64,000 bases of DNA from Microbulbifer aggregans (GCF_020524005.1 NZ_JAIVKK010000001.1:682001-746000); one strand, 5' to 3'; counted from the first letter of the stretch, positions 52,631 to 63,682 are shown. The notes: generated by a model from the letters alone, not told the origin. A program made the numbers and translations.

Positions 52631-55368
52631 CAGCTCTTACTGCCTGCGGGGCTCTTTTTCGCCGGAGTTTTTTTCGCGGCGGCCTTTTTAGCCGGTGCTT
52701 TCTTGGCTGCAGCCTTTTTCTTTGCCGCTGGCTTTTTCTTGGCTGGAACTTCTACATTCCATTTCCCGTCGACGTAAAACGCCTTCCAGCCAGTCGCCTT
52801 GCCATCTTCCTCAGTTTGCACATATTGCTCCTGAGTCTTGCGACTAAAGCGCACCACCGTATCCCGACCTTCATCATCTTCTACCGGAGCAGAAAACAGG
52901 AAGCTGTACTTGGGATCAATTTCGTCTTTGTGCGGCAACAATTCCTTGATCAGCGGTGCACGTGTCTCGCGGTTTTTCGGGAACTGACTGGCTGCCAGGA
53001 ACAGACCTGACGCGCCATCGCGCAAGATGTAGGTGTCATCCACTTTTTCACAGGCAAGCTCGGGCATAGGTACCGGATCCATTTTCGGTGGTGCCGGCTG
53101 GCCGTTCTTGAGCAGTTTCCGCGTGTTTTTGCAGGTTTCGCTGGTACAACCGAAGTACTTGCCAAAACGGCCTGACTTGAGCTGCATGTCACTGCCACAC
53201 TTGTCGCACTCGATTAACGGGCCGTCATACCCTTTAATTTTGAAGGTGCCTTTCTCGACTTCAAAACCGTTGCAGTCCGGGTTGTTACCACAGATATGCA
53301 GCTTGCGATGTTCGTCCAGCAGGTAACTATCCATCGCGGTGCCGCATTTTGCGCAGCGGCGCTTGTCGCGTAGCTGGCGGGTTTCGGCTTCGTCGTCTTT
53401 ATCTGCATCGATCGCTTCTTCACCTGACACCAGATTCATGGTGTTCGTGCAGCGCTCTTTTGGCGGCAGGGCGTAACCCGAGCAACCGAGGAACACGCCG
53501 GTGGAACCGGTACGAATCTGCATATGGCGGCCACACTGGCTGCACTCAATATCAGTGTCAGTCGGCGCATTACGGCGCATACCGCCTTCACTGGCCTGGG
53601 CGGCCTCCAGGCGTGTCGAGAAGTCTGAGTAGAACTCGTCGAGCAGGTCCTTCCAGCCTTTATCGCCCTCAGCGACGGCATCAAGCGACTCTTCCAGATT
53701 CGCGGTAAAGCCGTAGTCCATCAGATCCTTGAAGCTTTCACTCAAACGATCTGTAACGATATCGCCCATTTTCTCCGCGTAGAAACGGCGATTTTCCAGG
53801 CGGACATAACCCCGATCCTGGATCGTGGAAATAATTGAGGCGTATGTGGACGGACGGCCGATACCGCGCTTCTCAAGCTCTTTCACCAGCGCCGCCTCAC
53901 TGAAACGCGCGGGCGGCTTGGTGAAGTGCTGCTTTGGATCCAGCTTGCTCAGCGTCAGCTTTTCGCCAACCTTGATGTCCGGCAGCACCAGATCTTCATC
54001 TTTCTTACTTTGCTGCGGTGCCACCTTGAGGAAACCGTCAAAACGGATAACGCGACCGCGGGTACGCAGTTCAAAATCGCCCGCATTAACGACCACAGAT
54101 GTGGAGGTAAATTGTGCCGACGTCATCTGACAGGCAACAAACTGCTGCCAGATGAGCGTGTAAAGCCGCTCAGCGTCCCGCTCCATACCGCTGAGCATGT
54201 TGGGCTTGACCCGCACATCCGAAGGACGAATCGCTTCGTGCGCTTCCTGTGCGCCCTCTTTACTGCTGTAGCGGTTGGGCTCGGCCGGCAGATATTTATC
54301 GCCGTAATTCTCGCCAATGTAATCCCGGACAGAAGAAACGGCCTCAGCACTCAGGTTGGTGGAGTCGGTACGCATATAGGTGATGTAACCCGCCTCATAC
54401 AGACGCTGGGCCATCATCATGGTTTTCTTTACGCTGAAGCCAAGACGGTTACTGGCGGCCTGCTGCAACGTAGAAGTAATGTATGGGGCACTGGGCTTGG
54501 AGCTGGTGGGCTTGTCTTCACGGGCCACCACTTCAAAGTTACTGGCTTGCAGAGCCTTCACGGCCGCCATTGCGTCCGCTTCGTTGGTGGGACGGAATGC
54601 TTCCCCACCCTGCTTTTTCACTTCAAGGCGCAAACCATCGGTTTTTGCAGTTTGCGTATCGGCAAACAGCGTCCAGTACTCTTCCGGAATAAACGCGCGG
54701 ATTTCCCGCTCGCGCTCCACTACAAGACGCACGGCAACCGACTGTACACGCCCGGCTGAAAGGCCGCGGGCAACCTTCTCCCACAACAGCGGCGAGACCA
54801 TATAGCCCACGATACGGTCCAGGAAGCGGCGCGCCTGCTGGGCATTTACCCGGTTGATATCGAGCGGGCCCGGTGCCTCAAATGCCTGCTGGATCGCAGA
54901 CTTGGTGATTTCGTTGAACACCACGCGACGATAGCGGCTTTCATCACCGCCAATGGATTCCCGCAAGTGCCAGGCGATTGCCTCTCCCTCGCGGTCCAAG
55001 TCCGTTGCGAGATAAACATGATCGGCATTGGCCGCAAGTTTGCGCAGTTCATCCACCACTTTTTCTTTGCCCGGGAGCACCTCGTAATGGGCCTCCCAGC
55101 CATGATCCGGGTCAATACCCATGCGCCGGATCAATTGCTCGCGGTTTTTCTTGCGCTTGTAGATCTCTTTTTGCTCGGGGGAAAGCTTGCGGGTCTCAGC
55201 AGCGCGACGGGCACGCTCTTTGGGATCCACAGCCTGCTTGCTGGAAGCGCCAGTAGGCAGATCCCGGATGTGACCGATGCTGGACTTCACGACAAAGTCC
55301 TTGCCGAGATATTTATTGATCGTTTTCGCCTTTGCCGGTGACTCGACAATGACCAGTGATTTACCCAT
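52630..55368 (-). CDS. topA: TopA, DNA topoisomerase I
   Basis: 912 residues. Type IA enzyme that relaxes negative supercoils. N-terminal TOPRIM ([26 protein letters not shown]), active-site Tyr331 in [11 protein letters not shown], then C-terminal zinc-finger modules with Cys4 motifs ([24 protein letters not shown]) and a Lys/Ala/Pro-rich tail of about 35 residues. The tail (repeated AKK/PAKK) likely binds DNA or RNA polymerase. Good length for the family. Followed by an overlapping small gene. Confidence 0.97.
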   Translation of the reverse strand: MGKSLVIVESPAKAKTINKYLGKDFVVKSSIGHIRDLPTGASSKQAVDPKERARRAAETRKLSPEQKEIYKRKKNREQLIRRMGIDPDHGWEAHYEVLPGKEKVVDELRKLAANADHVYLATDLDREGEAIAWHLRESIGGDESRYRRVVFNEITKSAIQQAFEAPGPLDINRVNAQQARRFLDRIVGYMVSPLLWEKVARGLSAGRVQSVAVRLVVEREREIRAFIPEEYWTLFADTQTAKTDGLRLEVKKQGGEAFRPTNEADAMAAVKALQASNFEVVAREDKPTSSKPSAPYITSTLQQAASNRLGFSVKKTMMMAQRLYEAGYITYMRTDSTNLSAEAVSSVRDYIGENYGDKYLPAEPNRYSSKEGAQEAHEAIRPSDVRVKPNMLSGMERDAERLYTLIWQQFVACQMTSAQFTSTSVVVNAGDFELRTRGRVIRFDGFLKVAPQQSKKDEDLVLPDIKVGEKLTLSKLDPKQHFTKPPARFSEAALVKELEKRGIGRPSTYASIISTIQDRGYVRLENRRFYAEKMGDIVTDRLSESFKDLMDYGFTANLEESLDAVAEGDKGWKDLLDEFYSDFSTRLEAAQASEGGMRRNAPTDTDIECSQCGRHMQIRTGSTGVFLGCSGYALPPKERCTNTMNLVSGEEAIDADKDDEAETRQLRDKRRCAKCGTAMDSYLLDEHRKLHICGNNPDCNGFEVEKGTFKIKGYDGPLIECDKCGSDMQLKSGRFGKYFGCTSETCKNTRKLLKNGQPAPPKMDPVPMPELACEKVDDTYILRDGASGLFLAASQFPKNRETRAPLIKELLPHKDEIDPKYSFLFSAPVEDDEGRDTVVRFSRKTQEQYVQTEEDGKATGWKAFYVDGKWNVEVPAKKKPAAKKKAAAKKAPAKKAAAKKTPAKKSPAGSKS

Positions 55369-55685
55369 AAGCTTCTGATTTTTAAAAGAAAATTTACTAC
55401 TTCCACACCGTTTAGTGACAACTTGTCACACGGCACGCTGCGCGAATATATATGCTCCGCCCCCGGTGCGGTCAAGCAAGCGCCAAAATTTTATTGCTCA
55501 ATCGGGCCCCGATCTGCAAATTCCGACCCCCTATTTGACCAGAGGTTCACCAGTAAATTCGCGCCCCGCCACCCCGAAAATGGGGCTTCGAATGCGCCAA
55601 CTTCCACTTCGCCAGGTTCCCGCCCGCTATACAGTAGACCAGATCCGCCCATACGAAGGTGACGGAATTCAACAAGGTCGACCTT
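55369..55685. other. Intergenic stretch upstream of topA
   Basis: 317 bases between topA and the next minus-strand gene, rich in C runs. It should contain the topA promoter; I cannot pick out a convincing -35/-10 pair or hairpin. Confidence 0.45.
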
Positions 55686-56222
55686 TCAATCGGACGAACG
55701 GGTGGCATCGGGAGCGTTGCGCTGGGGCTCGCGAATCGCTTCTTCTATTACTGGGCGTAAGTCTCGCAGGGCATCAGATACCGCTTTCATCCCGGGATCA
55801 CCGCTGCGCTCTTTCCACTGTATGCCCAGGCCGCCATCGGTACAGATGATCGCTGTGGCATCCGCCGGAAGCCGGCTAATCATCTCTTTGAGCGGTGCAC
55901 TGGCGGCCTCAGGCGCCTCACGCCCCTTGTACCAGTCCCAGACGCCGTCAAAGTGCATATCGTGCTCCATCCGCTTGAGCTCCAGCCCCCATCCGGTCTG
56001 AAGCCGTCTGGGGTTACGCCAGGGGGCAAAATAAACTGCGGCATTCCCGTCCCCCTGAGATGCGGGCAAAGCTTGCATCTGCACCTTGAAGCCGGAGGCC
56101 GCTGCCTCCTGCCTTAAACTGGCCAGCCGTCGATCGCGGCTGCTTGGCTTGAGCCACATGACAGGGCCAATGACCAACACCACGGCGAATACGATAACAA
56201 TCAGGGGGAGCCAACTGGCCAT
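55686..56222 (-). CDS. Membrane-anchored hypothetical protein
   Basis: 178 residues from ATG 56222 (MASWLPLIVIVFAVVLVIG), preceded by AAGGAA at six bases. Two earlier ATGs in frame lack a ribosome-binding site. One N-terminal helix (about 4-24, ending GPVMWLKPS) anchors a cytoplasmic domain with RDRRLASLRQEA, a Trp-rich central segment (WDWYKGREAPE), and ICTDGGLGIQW. I recall similar proteins next to topA in related genomes, without known function. Confidence 0.7.
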   Translation of the reverse strand: MASWLPLIVIVFAVVLVIGPVMWLKPSSRDRRLASLRQEAAASGFKVQMQALPASQGDGNAAVYFAPWRNPRRLQTGWGLELKRMEHDMHFDGVWDWYKGREAPEAASAPLKEMISRLPADATAIICTDGGLGIQWKERSGDPGMKAVSDALRDLRPVIEEAIREPQRNAPDATRSSD

Positions 56223-56394
56223 TGCGGTTTCCTTGCTCATGAATTGGGCGCACATTTTTCCCTGCACGCCTAGCTCTATGTCAAGCCTGTTTTTTTAAAG
56301 TAGACTCAGTTGGTCTGGACAGACGTTACACTCTGGGCCCCGGCCGGCAGGATTGCCGGAATTCGACACGAATTACTGTGGATGCGAGGAGACT

Positions 56395-56838
56395 ATGGCG
56401 GGATATAAAAATATTTTGGTGGGACTGGACCTCTCTGAAGACTCTTCCCAGGTGCTGGATCGCGCCGCCCAGATTGCGGCGGATAGCGGCGCAGAGGTGA
56501 GCCTGGCGCATATTATCGAGCCGCTCACATTCGCCTACGGAGGAGACATCCCCATGGATCTCTCGGAGGTTCAGGAACAGCTGCAAAACCAGGCGAAGGA
56601 GCAGCTTCGCAAAGCCGGGGCCTCTCTCAATATTCCCGAATCTCGACAACATGTGATCCTGGGGCAGCCCGCCACGGAGATACACCGCATCGCAGAAGAC
56701 GCCGGCTGCGACCTGATCGTAATCGGTAGCCACGGCCGGCATGGACTTGCCCTGCTGCTGGGCTCAACGGCGAACGGTGTTCTTCACGGTGCCGGATGCG
56801 ATGTCCTCGCGGTGCGAGTACATCCAACCGAGAAATAG
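56395..56838 (+). CDS. Universal stress protein (UspA family)
   Basis: 147 residues from ATG 56395, with GAGGAG just before. Single Usp domain with ILVGLDLSEDSSQ at the N-terminus and the ATP-binding G-2X-G-9X-G(S/T) loop in GSHGRHGLALLLGSTANGVL (GSHGRHGLALLLGS). Such proteins bind ATP and support survival in stasis or oxidative stress. Encoded alone, convergent with uup. Confidence 0.94.
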   Translation: MAGYKNILVGLDLSEDSSQVLDRAAQIAADSGAEVSLAHIIEPLTFAYGGDIPMDLSEVQEQLQNQAKEQLRKAGASLNIPESRQHVILGQPATEIHRIAEDAGCDLIVIGSHGRHGLALLLGSTANGVLHGAGCDVLAVRVHPTEK

Positions 56839-56892
56839 TTTTCTCGCCGAACTCGCCCCGCAGCACCAGCGGAAAGGCGCAGTATGCTGCGC

Positions 56893-58782
56893 CTACATTT
56901 CATCCAGCTCGGCCCAGCGTTCAAACGCCGTTTCGAGCTGTTGCTGCGTATCCGACAGCTTCTGCAGTTTTTCCTGCACGACACCACTTTCCTGCTGGTA
57001 GAACTCTGGTGCCGCCATTTCGGCCTCCAGCGCTTCCACCTGCTGCTCCAGCTGTTCGATCAGAGCCGGCAAGGCGTCCAATTCCCGCTGCAGCTTGTAG
57101 CTGAGCTTTTTCGCCTTCGGCGCAGCCTTTGCAGCGGGCTCGGACGGTTTTACGTCCGCCTTTTCAGCCGAGTCCGATCCCTTGCCGCCGCCTTTCCGTG
57201 CACTTAGCTGCTCCTCGGCGCTCAAAAAGCGGCCGCCCTGGCGGATGAAATCCTGGTAGCCACCCACATATTCGCGTACTTTGCCCTCTCCCTCGAATGC
57301 CAGGCAGCTATCCACGACGTTATCGAGAAATGCCCGGTCGTGACTCACCAGCAGCACAGTACCCGGGAAATCAAGCAGCAATTGCTCCAGCAGCTCCAGT
57401 GTTTCTACATCGAGGTCATTAGTGGGTTCGTCCAGCACCAGAATATTTGCAGGCTGACTAAACAGCTTTGCCAGTAGTGCGCGATTCCGCTCACCACCAC
57501 TGAGCGCACCAACTTTTGTCCGCGCTTTTACCCCGGAAAACAGAAAGTCGCTCAGGTAAGACATTGCATGGCGCGTATTACCACCAATTTGAATACTCTC
57601 GCGCCCTTCAGCAATATTATCCAGGACGGACAGCTCGGGATTCAGCGTATCTCGGCGCTGATCGAAATACGCCACCTGCTGCTTGGTGCCAAGGCGGATA
57701 TTGCCCGACTGCGGCTCCAGGTCGCCCAGCAGCAGGCGGATCAGGGTACTTTTCCCGGCTCCATTGGGGCCAATCAAACCGACCCTATCCCCACGCATCA
57801 GGGTGAAGTCGAGATTGCTGATCAGCGGCGCCTCGCCCGGGAATGCAAAGCTGACTCCCGTCAGCTCCGCCACCAGCTTTCCGGATTTCTCGCCGGAATC
57901 CAGTGACATACGTGCAATACCCTGCTGTTGGCGGCGCGCCTGCCGCTCGCGACGCAAGGCTTCCAGCGCCCTTACGCGGCCCTCATTACGGGTGCGGCGC
58001 GCCTTAATGCCCTGGCGAATCCAGGCTTCTTCCTGGGCCAGCTTTTTGTCAAAGAGCGCATCGTTACGCGCTTCCTCCTCCAGCAGCTTCTCTTTTTCTT
58101 CCTGATACCGATCGAAGGGGCAATTGAAAACCCGTAAAATGCCACGATCGAGATCCCACACGGTAGTCGCCAAACGCTGCGCCAGCGCCCGGTCGTGACT
58201 GACAAACAGCAGCGCCCCCCGATAGGTCCCTAGAAAGCTCTCCAGCCACTCCACCGCAGCAATATCCAGATGGTTTGTCGGCTCGTCCAGAATGAGCAGA
58301 TCCGGCTCGCAGACCAGTGCTCGAGCAAGTGCCGCGCGCCGCTGCCAACCGCCCGACAGGTCCGCCACGCAAGCCTCGGGATCGAGGCTCAGCCGGTCCA
58401 GGACACTATCGATGCGCGCCATCAAATCCCAGCCGTGGGCATCGTCAATTTTGGCCTGCAGGTCAGGATTCTGGTTGTCGCGGTACTCTCCGAGCCAATT
58501 GCCCACTTCCCCGAGTCCCGCGGCAACATATCGGTAAACCGTATCGGTGCAGCCTTCGGGCAACGCCTGTTCCAAGGTGGCAAATACTGCCCCGCTTTGC
58601 CGAATGACCTCACCCGCGTCCGGTTCACCACCGCCTGCGACCAGGCGTAGCAGGCTCGACTTTCCCTCGCCATTGCGGCCCACCAGGCAGATCCGATCAC
58701 CGCGCTCGATTTTCGCACTGACGTTATCGGCCAATACTTGTACGCCATAGCGCAAACACACGCCATCCAACTGAAGCAACAT
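56893..58782 (-). CDS. uup: Uup-type ABC-F ATPase
   Basis: 629 residues from ATG 58782; an earlier in-frame TTG is unlikely. Two ABC ATPase domains without membrane helices: first Walker A GRNGEGKSS, signature LSGGWQRR and Walker B LLILDEPTNHLD; second GPNGAGKST, signature LSGGERNR and Walker B ILVLDEPTNDLD. The linker carries the P-site-type arm (about 240-300, very Arg/Glu-rich). A C-terminal coiled coil (about 560-625) marks Uup, which acts on branched DNA/ribosome functions and lowers transposon precise excision. Convergent with the usp gene. Confidence 0.93.
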   Translation of the reverse strand: MLLQLDGVCLRYGVQVLADNVSAKIERGDRICLVGRNGEGKSSLLRLVAGGGEPDAGEVIRQSGAVFATLEQALPEGCTDTVYRYVAAGLGEVGNWLGEYRDNQNPDLQAKIDDAHGWDLMARIDSVLDRLSLDPEACVADLSGGWQRRAALARALVCEPDLLILDEPTNHLDIAAVEWLESFLGTYRGALLFVSHDRALAQRLATTVWDLDRGILRVFNCPFDRYQEEKEKLLEEEARNDALFDKKLAQEEAWIRQGIKARRTRNEGRVRALEALRRERQARRQQQGIARMSLDSGEKSGKLVAELTGVSFAFPGEAPLISNLDFTLMRGDRVGLIGPNGAGKSTLIRLLLGDLEPQSGNIRLGTKQQVAYFDQRRDTLNPELSVLDNIAEGRESIQIGGNTRHAMSYLSDFLFSGVKARTKVGALSGGERNRALLAKLFSQPANILVLDEPTNDLDVETLELLEQLLLDFPGTVLLVSHDRAFLDNVVDSCLAFEGEGKVREYVGGYQDFIRQGGRFLSAEEQLSARKGGGKGSDSAEKADVKPSEPAAKAAPKAKKLSYKLQRELDALPALIEQLEQQVEALEAEMAAPEFYQQESGVVQEKLQKLSDTQQQLETAFERWAELDEM

Positions 58783-58876
58783 AATTAACAACTACAATAT
58801 TTTTGGGGTGAAAAAGGATATTTTACGCTTTATTCTGTGCGCCACGAATAAGCGATTTCTCAATCGGGTTTTCAGT

Positions 58877-60925
58877 ATGTCGATTGGCAGCAAAGGACTC
58901 GCCATTATTCTTTCCGCTGGTCTCACCGTACTCGCCACCGGGGCGAGTGCTGAACAACACGTAGCCGTCGCCGCGGCGGGTGTTGTGAGCCCGGTAAAGA
59001 AAGAAAGCAAGCAAGTAAAAGAGGCAGAAAAAGCGGTCGCGGCGCGAGAAAAGCTCAAGCAAGCTCGACTCGCAATCGCGCACAATGACCGCCGGGAACT
59101 GGAAAAGCTCAAACGGGAGCTCAAGGATTACCCTCTCCTGCCTTATATCGATTACTGGGCGATCAGCAAGAATCTCTCCAGATTGCCCTACGATGAGATC
59201 GACGAATTCCTAAACAGGTACGATGGTACCGCTATTGGCGACTGGATGCGTGTACGCGTACTGCGAGAACTTGGCAGCCGCGAGCGCTTTCGCGCCTACC
59301 TCAAGTACTACCGCCCAGACCGCATAAGCCGCACCTCACTGCGCTGTTACTATGTGGATGCCCTGATTCGACATGGCGACAAAAAACAGGCCTATGCACT
59401 GATTGAAGAGCTCTGGACCGTTGGTGCGTCGCAACCCAAAGAATGCGACCCGGCATTCAATCGCTGGATCAATGACGGGGGCCTGACGAAGGAGCTGGCG
59501 TGGAAACGCCACTACCTCTCCGTAACCACCGGCAACCTTGACCTTGCCGCCTATATTGCACGCAAAATGGACAAGACCGATGCCCAGCGCGCAGAACTCA
59601 TGCGCTCGGTCTATCGCAGCCCCGAACAAATTCTGAACTTCGACAAGTTTCTTAAAAAAGATCCGGAATACCGCGACATCGTGCACCTCGCCCTGCGACG
59701 CCTGGCACAGCGTGATGCAGGAAAAGCAGAATCCGCGTGGCAGCGCTACAGCGCCAGCTACCTGTACGACGACGACGAACAAGACGACTTCTTGCGCTAC
59801 TTGGCGTTGCAGTTTGCCCGCCAGGACAATCCGGAAGGCCTGAAAGCACTCATCAAGCACAATGATGGTTTCTTCGACGAACGCGCCGGCGAATGGCTCA
59901 TCCGGCAATCCCTGCGGGAAATGGACTGGGCCCAGGTGGAATTCTGGATCGACCAGCTGCCGGCCGAAGAGCAAAATCACGAACGCTGGCAATACTGGAA
60001 AGCCCGCTCAATCAACGAGCAGTTACGCAAGGGCGGCAGCGAAAACGATACCCGCAAGGAACTGGCGCAGCAGCTTTATCGCAAGGCCGCGGGAGAACGC
60101 AGCTATTACGGGTTTCTCTCATCCGATGCCATCGGGCAGGATTACAGTTTTGTAGACAAACCAGCGCCGATCAAACCGGAACAGGTCGAGGAAGTCGCCG
60201 CCCGCGGCGGTATGCAGCGCGCGAAAGAGCTCCAGGCAATCGGCGAGTTTTACCACGCCCGGCGCGAATGGAATTACGCCACTGACGATATGACTCCGCA
60301 GGAATTGATGTCGGCCGGCAGAATTGCAAGCTCCTGGGGCTGGTACCACAAGTCCATCCAGTCGATCCTGGCCGCTGACTATCTCGACGATCTGGAGTTG
60401 CGTTTCCCGCTGGCGTTTTCCGATATTGTCGCCGAGGTATCGGGCCGCATGGGCAAGAAAAGCGCACTCGACCCCTATCTCGTCTACGCCATCGCCCGAC
60501 AGGAAAGCCACTTCAGCCACGACGCGAAATCCCATGCCGGCGCGATGGGGCTTATGCAGCTACTGCCCTCAACTGCCAGTGAAACGGCCCACAAAGCCGG
60601 CGTGCCTTACCGTCACAGCTGGGATCTGTTAAATCCGTCAACCAATATCAATCTGGGCGCCTATTACCTGAATTCGCTCCTGAGCCGCTTCGACAACAAC
60701 CGGTTCCTCGCTGCCGCCGCGTATAACGCGGGCCCCGGACGTGTTTCCGGGTGGCTCAAGGATACCGACAAGAAACTGCCGTTCGATGTCTGGATCGAAA
60801 CCATTCCCTACCGGGAAACCCGCAAGTATGTGCAAAATGTGCTGTCTTATTCGGTCATCTATGCGTACCGCAGCGGAACAAAAGTGTCGCTACTGAGAAA
60901 AAGTGAGGCGGACTCCAAACTGTAA
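58877..60925 (+). CDS. slt: Slt, soluble lytic murein transglycosylase
   Basis: 682 residues from ATG 58877, which gives a clear signal peptide (about 25 residues, ending ATGASA); an earlier GTG (58808) would add a poor, basic leader. The long alpha-superhelical U domain is followed by a lysozyme-like catalytic domain at the C-terminus: catalytic Glu543 in IARQESHFS, then GAMGLMQLLPSTA, and AAAYNAGPGRV. It cleaves peptidoglycan strands in the periplasm to 1,6-anhydro-muropeptides, substrates that NagZ (encoded 11 kb away) recycles. Divergent from uup. Confidence 0.95.
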   Translation: MSIGSKGLAIILSAGLTVLATGASAEQHVAVAAAGVVSPVKKESKQVKEAEKAVAAREKLKQARLAIAHNDRRELEKLKRELKDYPLLPYIDYWAISKNLSRLPYDEIDEFLNRYDGTAIGDWMRVRVLRELGSRERFRAYLKYYRPDRISRTSLRCYYVDALIRHGDKKQAYALIEELWTVGASQPKECDPAFNRWINDGGLTKELAWKRHYLSVTTGNLDLAAYIARKMDKTDAQRAELMRSVYRSPEQILNFDKFLKKDPEYRDIVHLALRRLAQRDAGKAESAWQRYSASYLYDDDEQDDFLRYLALQFARQDNPEGLKALIKHNDGFFDERAGEWLIRQSLREMDWAQVEFWIDQLPAEEQNHERWQYWKARSINEQLRKGGSENDTRKELAQQLYRKAAGERSYYGFLSSDAIGQDYSFVDKPAPIKPEQVEEVAARGGMQRAKELQAIGEFYHARREWNYATDDMTPQELMSAGRIASSWGWYHKSIQSILAADYLDDLELRFPLAFSDIVAEVSGRMGKKSALDPYLVYAIARQESHFSHDAKSHAGAMGLMQLLPSTASETAHKAGVPYRHSWDLLNPSTNINLGAYYLNSLLSRFDNNRFLAAAAYNAGPGRVSGWLKDTDKKLPFDVWIETIPYRETRKYVQNVLSYSVIYAYRSGTKVSLLRKSEADSKL

Positions 60926-61079
60926 AACATTCAGACCCGAGCGCAGAAATCGCGGCTCCTTCCGTAACGTCGGAGCCGTCAGAATCAGGTGCAAAGAAAG
61001 GGAAAGGGAAAGATTAAAAAGACACTGACGCCAAAGGGCCAATGAAGGTAGAGCGTCACGCCGGGCGAACACAGCCCTG

Positions 61080-61331
61080 CTAAAGCCGGGCGAGAAGCCA
61101 GACTTCCAGTTCGGGCGCAGTAAATGGCCAGCACAGCACATCGCCAGTATCGCCGAGACCCACAACAGGGATACTCCAGCCAAACAGCTCGCTGAGCCGC
61201 TCATCGTCAGCGATATCCACCGAAGTGAGGGTCAAACCCAACTTCTCCAATACCGGCCAAATCTCAATCTTGGCCTTTTCGCACAGCGTGCAGCCCAGCG
61301 TCGTATAAAGAATAAGCGCTTTTTTCGCCAA
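61080..61331 (-). CDS. Glutaredoxin-like (DUF836) protein
   Basis: 83 residues from TTG 61331, with GAGG eight bases before. The open frame extends upstream, but that part overlaps the FHA gene in another frame. The redox motif CTLC lies near the N-terminus in LYTTLGCTLCEKAK, and the rest fits the thioredoxin fold, with a cis-Pro (SIPVVG). Members of this family are thiol/disulfide proteins of unknown partner. 64 bases past the FHA gene on the same strand, so probably co-transcribed. Confidence 0.8.
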   Translation of the reverse strand: MAKKALILYTTLGCTLCEKAKIEIWPVLEKLGLTLTSVDIADDERLSELFGWSIPVVGLGDTGDVLCWPFTAPELEVWLLARL

Positions 61332-61395
61332 CTCGCGATCCTCAATACTGGCGGACCAGTGTGGACTGCATTGCCCACACCAGCCAATCAAACTT

Positions 61396-62274
61396 CTACA
61401 GCAGGCCCTGGCTTCGAGCCCAGAAATACCCGGCCACGGCCACGCCGGCCAACAACATGCCCGCCCACAACCAACCGGAACCACTGGCTGTTGTACTATT
61501 TCCGTGGAGAGAAGCGCCGCTGCCGGTTTCGGTAGAGACAGCGGCTGGACGCGTGGCGGCGGAACGAAGCCGATCACGATTGAGCTCTTGCTCCAGGCTT
61601 GTTTCTCCAGGTACTGCTTCTGGCATGGTTACCGCCTGACGGACCGTGGTTTTATCGAGATCGTCGGCGGGCCCGACCACACTGAAACTCAGACTGTCGA
61701 AACGCAGTTCATCGCCACGCCGCACCCGGCACTCCGTGACCCGCTGATTGTTTAGATAGGTTCCGTTTGCAGAACCCAGGTCGACCACAAACAACAGCCC
61801 TTCCCGCACTTCGAGACGCGCGTGACGACGGGACAAGTGGGACATGGCAAAAGTCAGGTCGCACTCTTCGGAGCGTCCCACCACGCTGGTTTCACGCACG
61901 GGAAACACCCTGCCGACAATTGCCGGGTGATTGGCCCGCAGCGCCCAGGAAACATTCGCCCCTGCGCCCGCGGCTTTCATGCGGGTGATTTTCGGGTCGA
62001 TAACAGTCAGGTTGCGCTCGCCGAGTTGAACCCGGTCGTTGCGCTGAAGCGGGCAGCTGCCATCTACCAAGCGTCCGTTTACGGCTACCTGGCCGCTTCC
62101 CGCAAGGTTGTGCAGTTCAAGGTTTTCCCCGTCAACCACAATTTCAGCATGCAATTTAGCGACAGACGTATCCGACAGTGTCAGGTCGCAACTACTGGCA
62201 CGACCGATAGTCACCTTCGGTGCCACCAGCCATACGCTGTGACGACTATCTTTTACGTCGCATAATTTGAGCAT
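61396..62274 (-). CDS. Double FHA-domain membrane protein
   Basis: 292 residues. Two forkhead-associated domains: residues about 5-95 (VTIGRASSCDLTLSD ... KLHAEI) and about 115-205 (SVVGRSEECDLTF ... LSRRHARLEV ... GSANGTYLNNQRV). Only the second has the full set of phosphothreonine-binding residues (GRS, SRRHA, NGT). A Ser/Thr-rich linker leads to a C-terminal helix (about 267-287, WLWAGMLLAGVAVAGYF), so the FHA domains face the cytoplasm. It likely binds phosphorylated targets of the Ser/Thr kinase encoded 1.4 kb away, opposite the PP2C phosphatase. Confidence 0.92.
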   Translation of the reverse strand: MLKLCDVKDSRHSVWLVAPKVTIGRASSCDLTLSDTSVAKLHAEIVVDGENLELHNLAGSGQVAVNGRLVDGSCPLQRNDRVQLGERNLTVIDPKITRMKAAGAGANVSWALRANHPAIVGRVFPVRETSVVGRSEECDLTFAMSHLSRRHARLEVREGLLFVVDLGSANGTYLNNQRVTECRVRRGDELRFDSLSFSVVGPADDLDKTTVRQAVTMPEAVPGETSLEQELNRDRLRSAATRPAAVSTETGSGASLHGNSTTASGSGWLWAGMLLAGVAVAGYFWARSQGLL

Positions 62275-62701
62275 TGCCTAGATTTCCTTGAATAGATCCC
62301 GCGCCACCCGGGCCCAGCGAGCATTCCCAATACAACGCAACCGCCCTGTTACGGCCGTTTAATGTCGAAGACAATGGGCGTGCAGGCAGGTTACAAGTCT
62401 ATAAATGATTCCAGGCCCAGACCGCCCGAAATCGATGAGTTGAGTCTATCACGGAGATTTTCGTTAGCGTGTGATTCGGTTTGCAGCTTACAATGCTGCA
62501 AGGCTCTAGTATGGAAGCGTCGGATTTAGCTGTGCTGATCACAAAACGATCTGCGGCAGCGATATTGAAAGTAGCAGGACCTGCACCTGGAAGGCAGTCC
62601 CGCTCCTGAATCCGCAAGCTATAGCTGGCTCCACCCGAGGGAACGGGCAGCGTGCGTGGCGCTTTCGAAAATAACGACAGGTAACAGGTAGTTGCATACC
62701 A
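62275..62701. other. Divergent intergenic region, FHA and PP2C genes
   Basis: 427 bases without a credible gene. Promoters for both directions must lie here; no strong -35/-10 pair is visible to me. Confidence 0.5.
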
Positions 62702-63682
62702 GTGAGTGAAGCCAAAGTACGGGAACGCCCAAGTGGCGTGAGCCACTCCGCAGTACACGTAAACAAGCGCAGCGCGGGGGCCACCCACACCGGATACCGC
62801 CGCGATCAGAACGAGGATGCGTTCTGGGGCGACGAAAGCCGGGGTGTATGGGTAGTTGCAGATGGGCTCGGAGGCCACCAGGCGGGAGAGATCGCCAGCC
62901 AGACTGTCGTCGAAGAAATTCAACGTTCGTCCGCCACTGACCGTCACTACGAACAGGCACTGAGGCGGGCGCACGCGTTACTGATCGGTGAAGAAAGCAG
63001 CTCGACCGCGATGGGCACCACCGCGGTGGTGGTTGCAGAAGACGGAAACTATTTTCACGTTTACTGGGTTGGCGACAGCCGGGCCTACGTCTGGACGCCG
63101 GCGACACCCGCGGAAAACTCCCAGGAAACAGAATCTACAGCGCCCTCCTCTCCTTCCAATTTTGGCCATCTCACTCAGCTGACCGTTGATCACTCCTATG
63201 TACAGATGTTGGTGGATTCCGGGGCAATCAATGCCGACGAAGCGGCCAACCATCCCAACAAACACGTGATCACCCGCTGCATCGGCGGCTCCGCCAATCC
63301 CGCACTGGAAATCGACCGCGCCTCATTCGCGTGGAAGCCTGGACAAAAACTGCTGATTTGCAGCGATGGACTCAGCAACGATGTCAGCGAATATGAAATA
63401 TGCCAGGTGCTGGCCGAAAATACGGATAACCAGCGCGCGGCCGAACTACTGATTGCCGCGGCACTGGATGCCGGCGGCCGCGACAACATCACCGTGCAAC
63501 TGGTCGGCTCTCCCGAGCAGGCCAAACAATTCTCACAAAATCACGACAGCCGCACAGTCGCCCCGATACACACGTCAGGGCAATCGGCCGCCAGTAACGG
63601 CAAACTTGCGCTCAAACTCGCTACAATTGCAGGGTTTTTGGCAGCCTGTGCTGGCGTCGCCTGGTGGCTGCTACAAGCGTGA
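62702..63682 (+). CDS. PP2C-type Ser/Thr protein phosphatase with C-terminal membrane anchor
   Basis: 326 residues from GTG 62702. PPM-family motifs in order: RRDQNEDAF, ADGLGGHQAGE, GTTAVV, WVGDSRAYV, CSDGLSND and GGRDNITV, with all metal-binding Asp present. A Ser/Pro-rich insertion (about 137-157, QETESTAPSSPS) interrupts the domain. One hydrophobic helix at the C-terminus (about 303-324). It dephosphorylates targets of the adjacent kinase; the Stp/Stk/FHA trio is found in type VI secretion and in cell-envelope control, and I cannot decide which here. Confidence 0.92.
   Translation: MSEAKVRERPSGVSHSAVHVNKRSAGATHTGYRRDQNEDAFWGDESRGVWVVADGLGGHQAGEIASQTVVEEIQRSSATDRHYEQALRRAHALLIGEESSSTAMGTTAVVVAEDGNYFHVYWVGDSRAYVWTPATPAENSQETESTAPSSPSNFGHLTQLTVDHSYVQMLVDSGAINADEAANHPNKHVITRCIGGSANPALEIDRASFAWKPGQKLLICSDGLSNDVSEYEICQVLAENTDNQRAAELLIAAALDAGGRDNITVQLVGSPEQAKQFSQNHDSRTVAPIHTSGQSAASNGKLALKLATIAGFLAACAGVAWWLLQA

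Noticed and set aside
60953..60978. Possible terminator after slt
   Set aside because: CGGCTCC/GGAGCCG pairing is only 7 bp with a 12-base loop and no T-tract.
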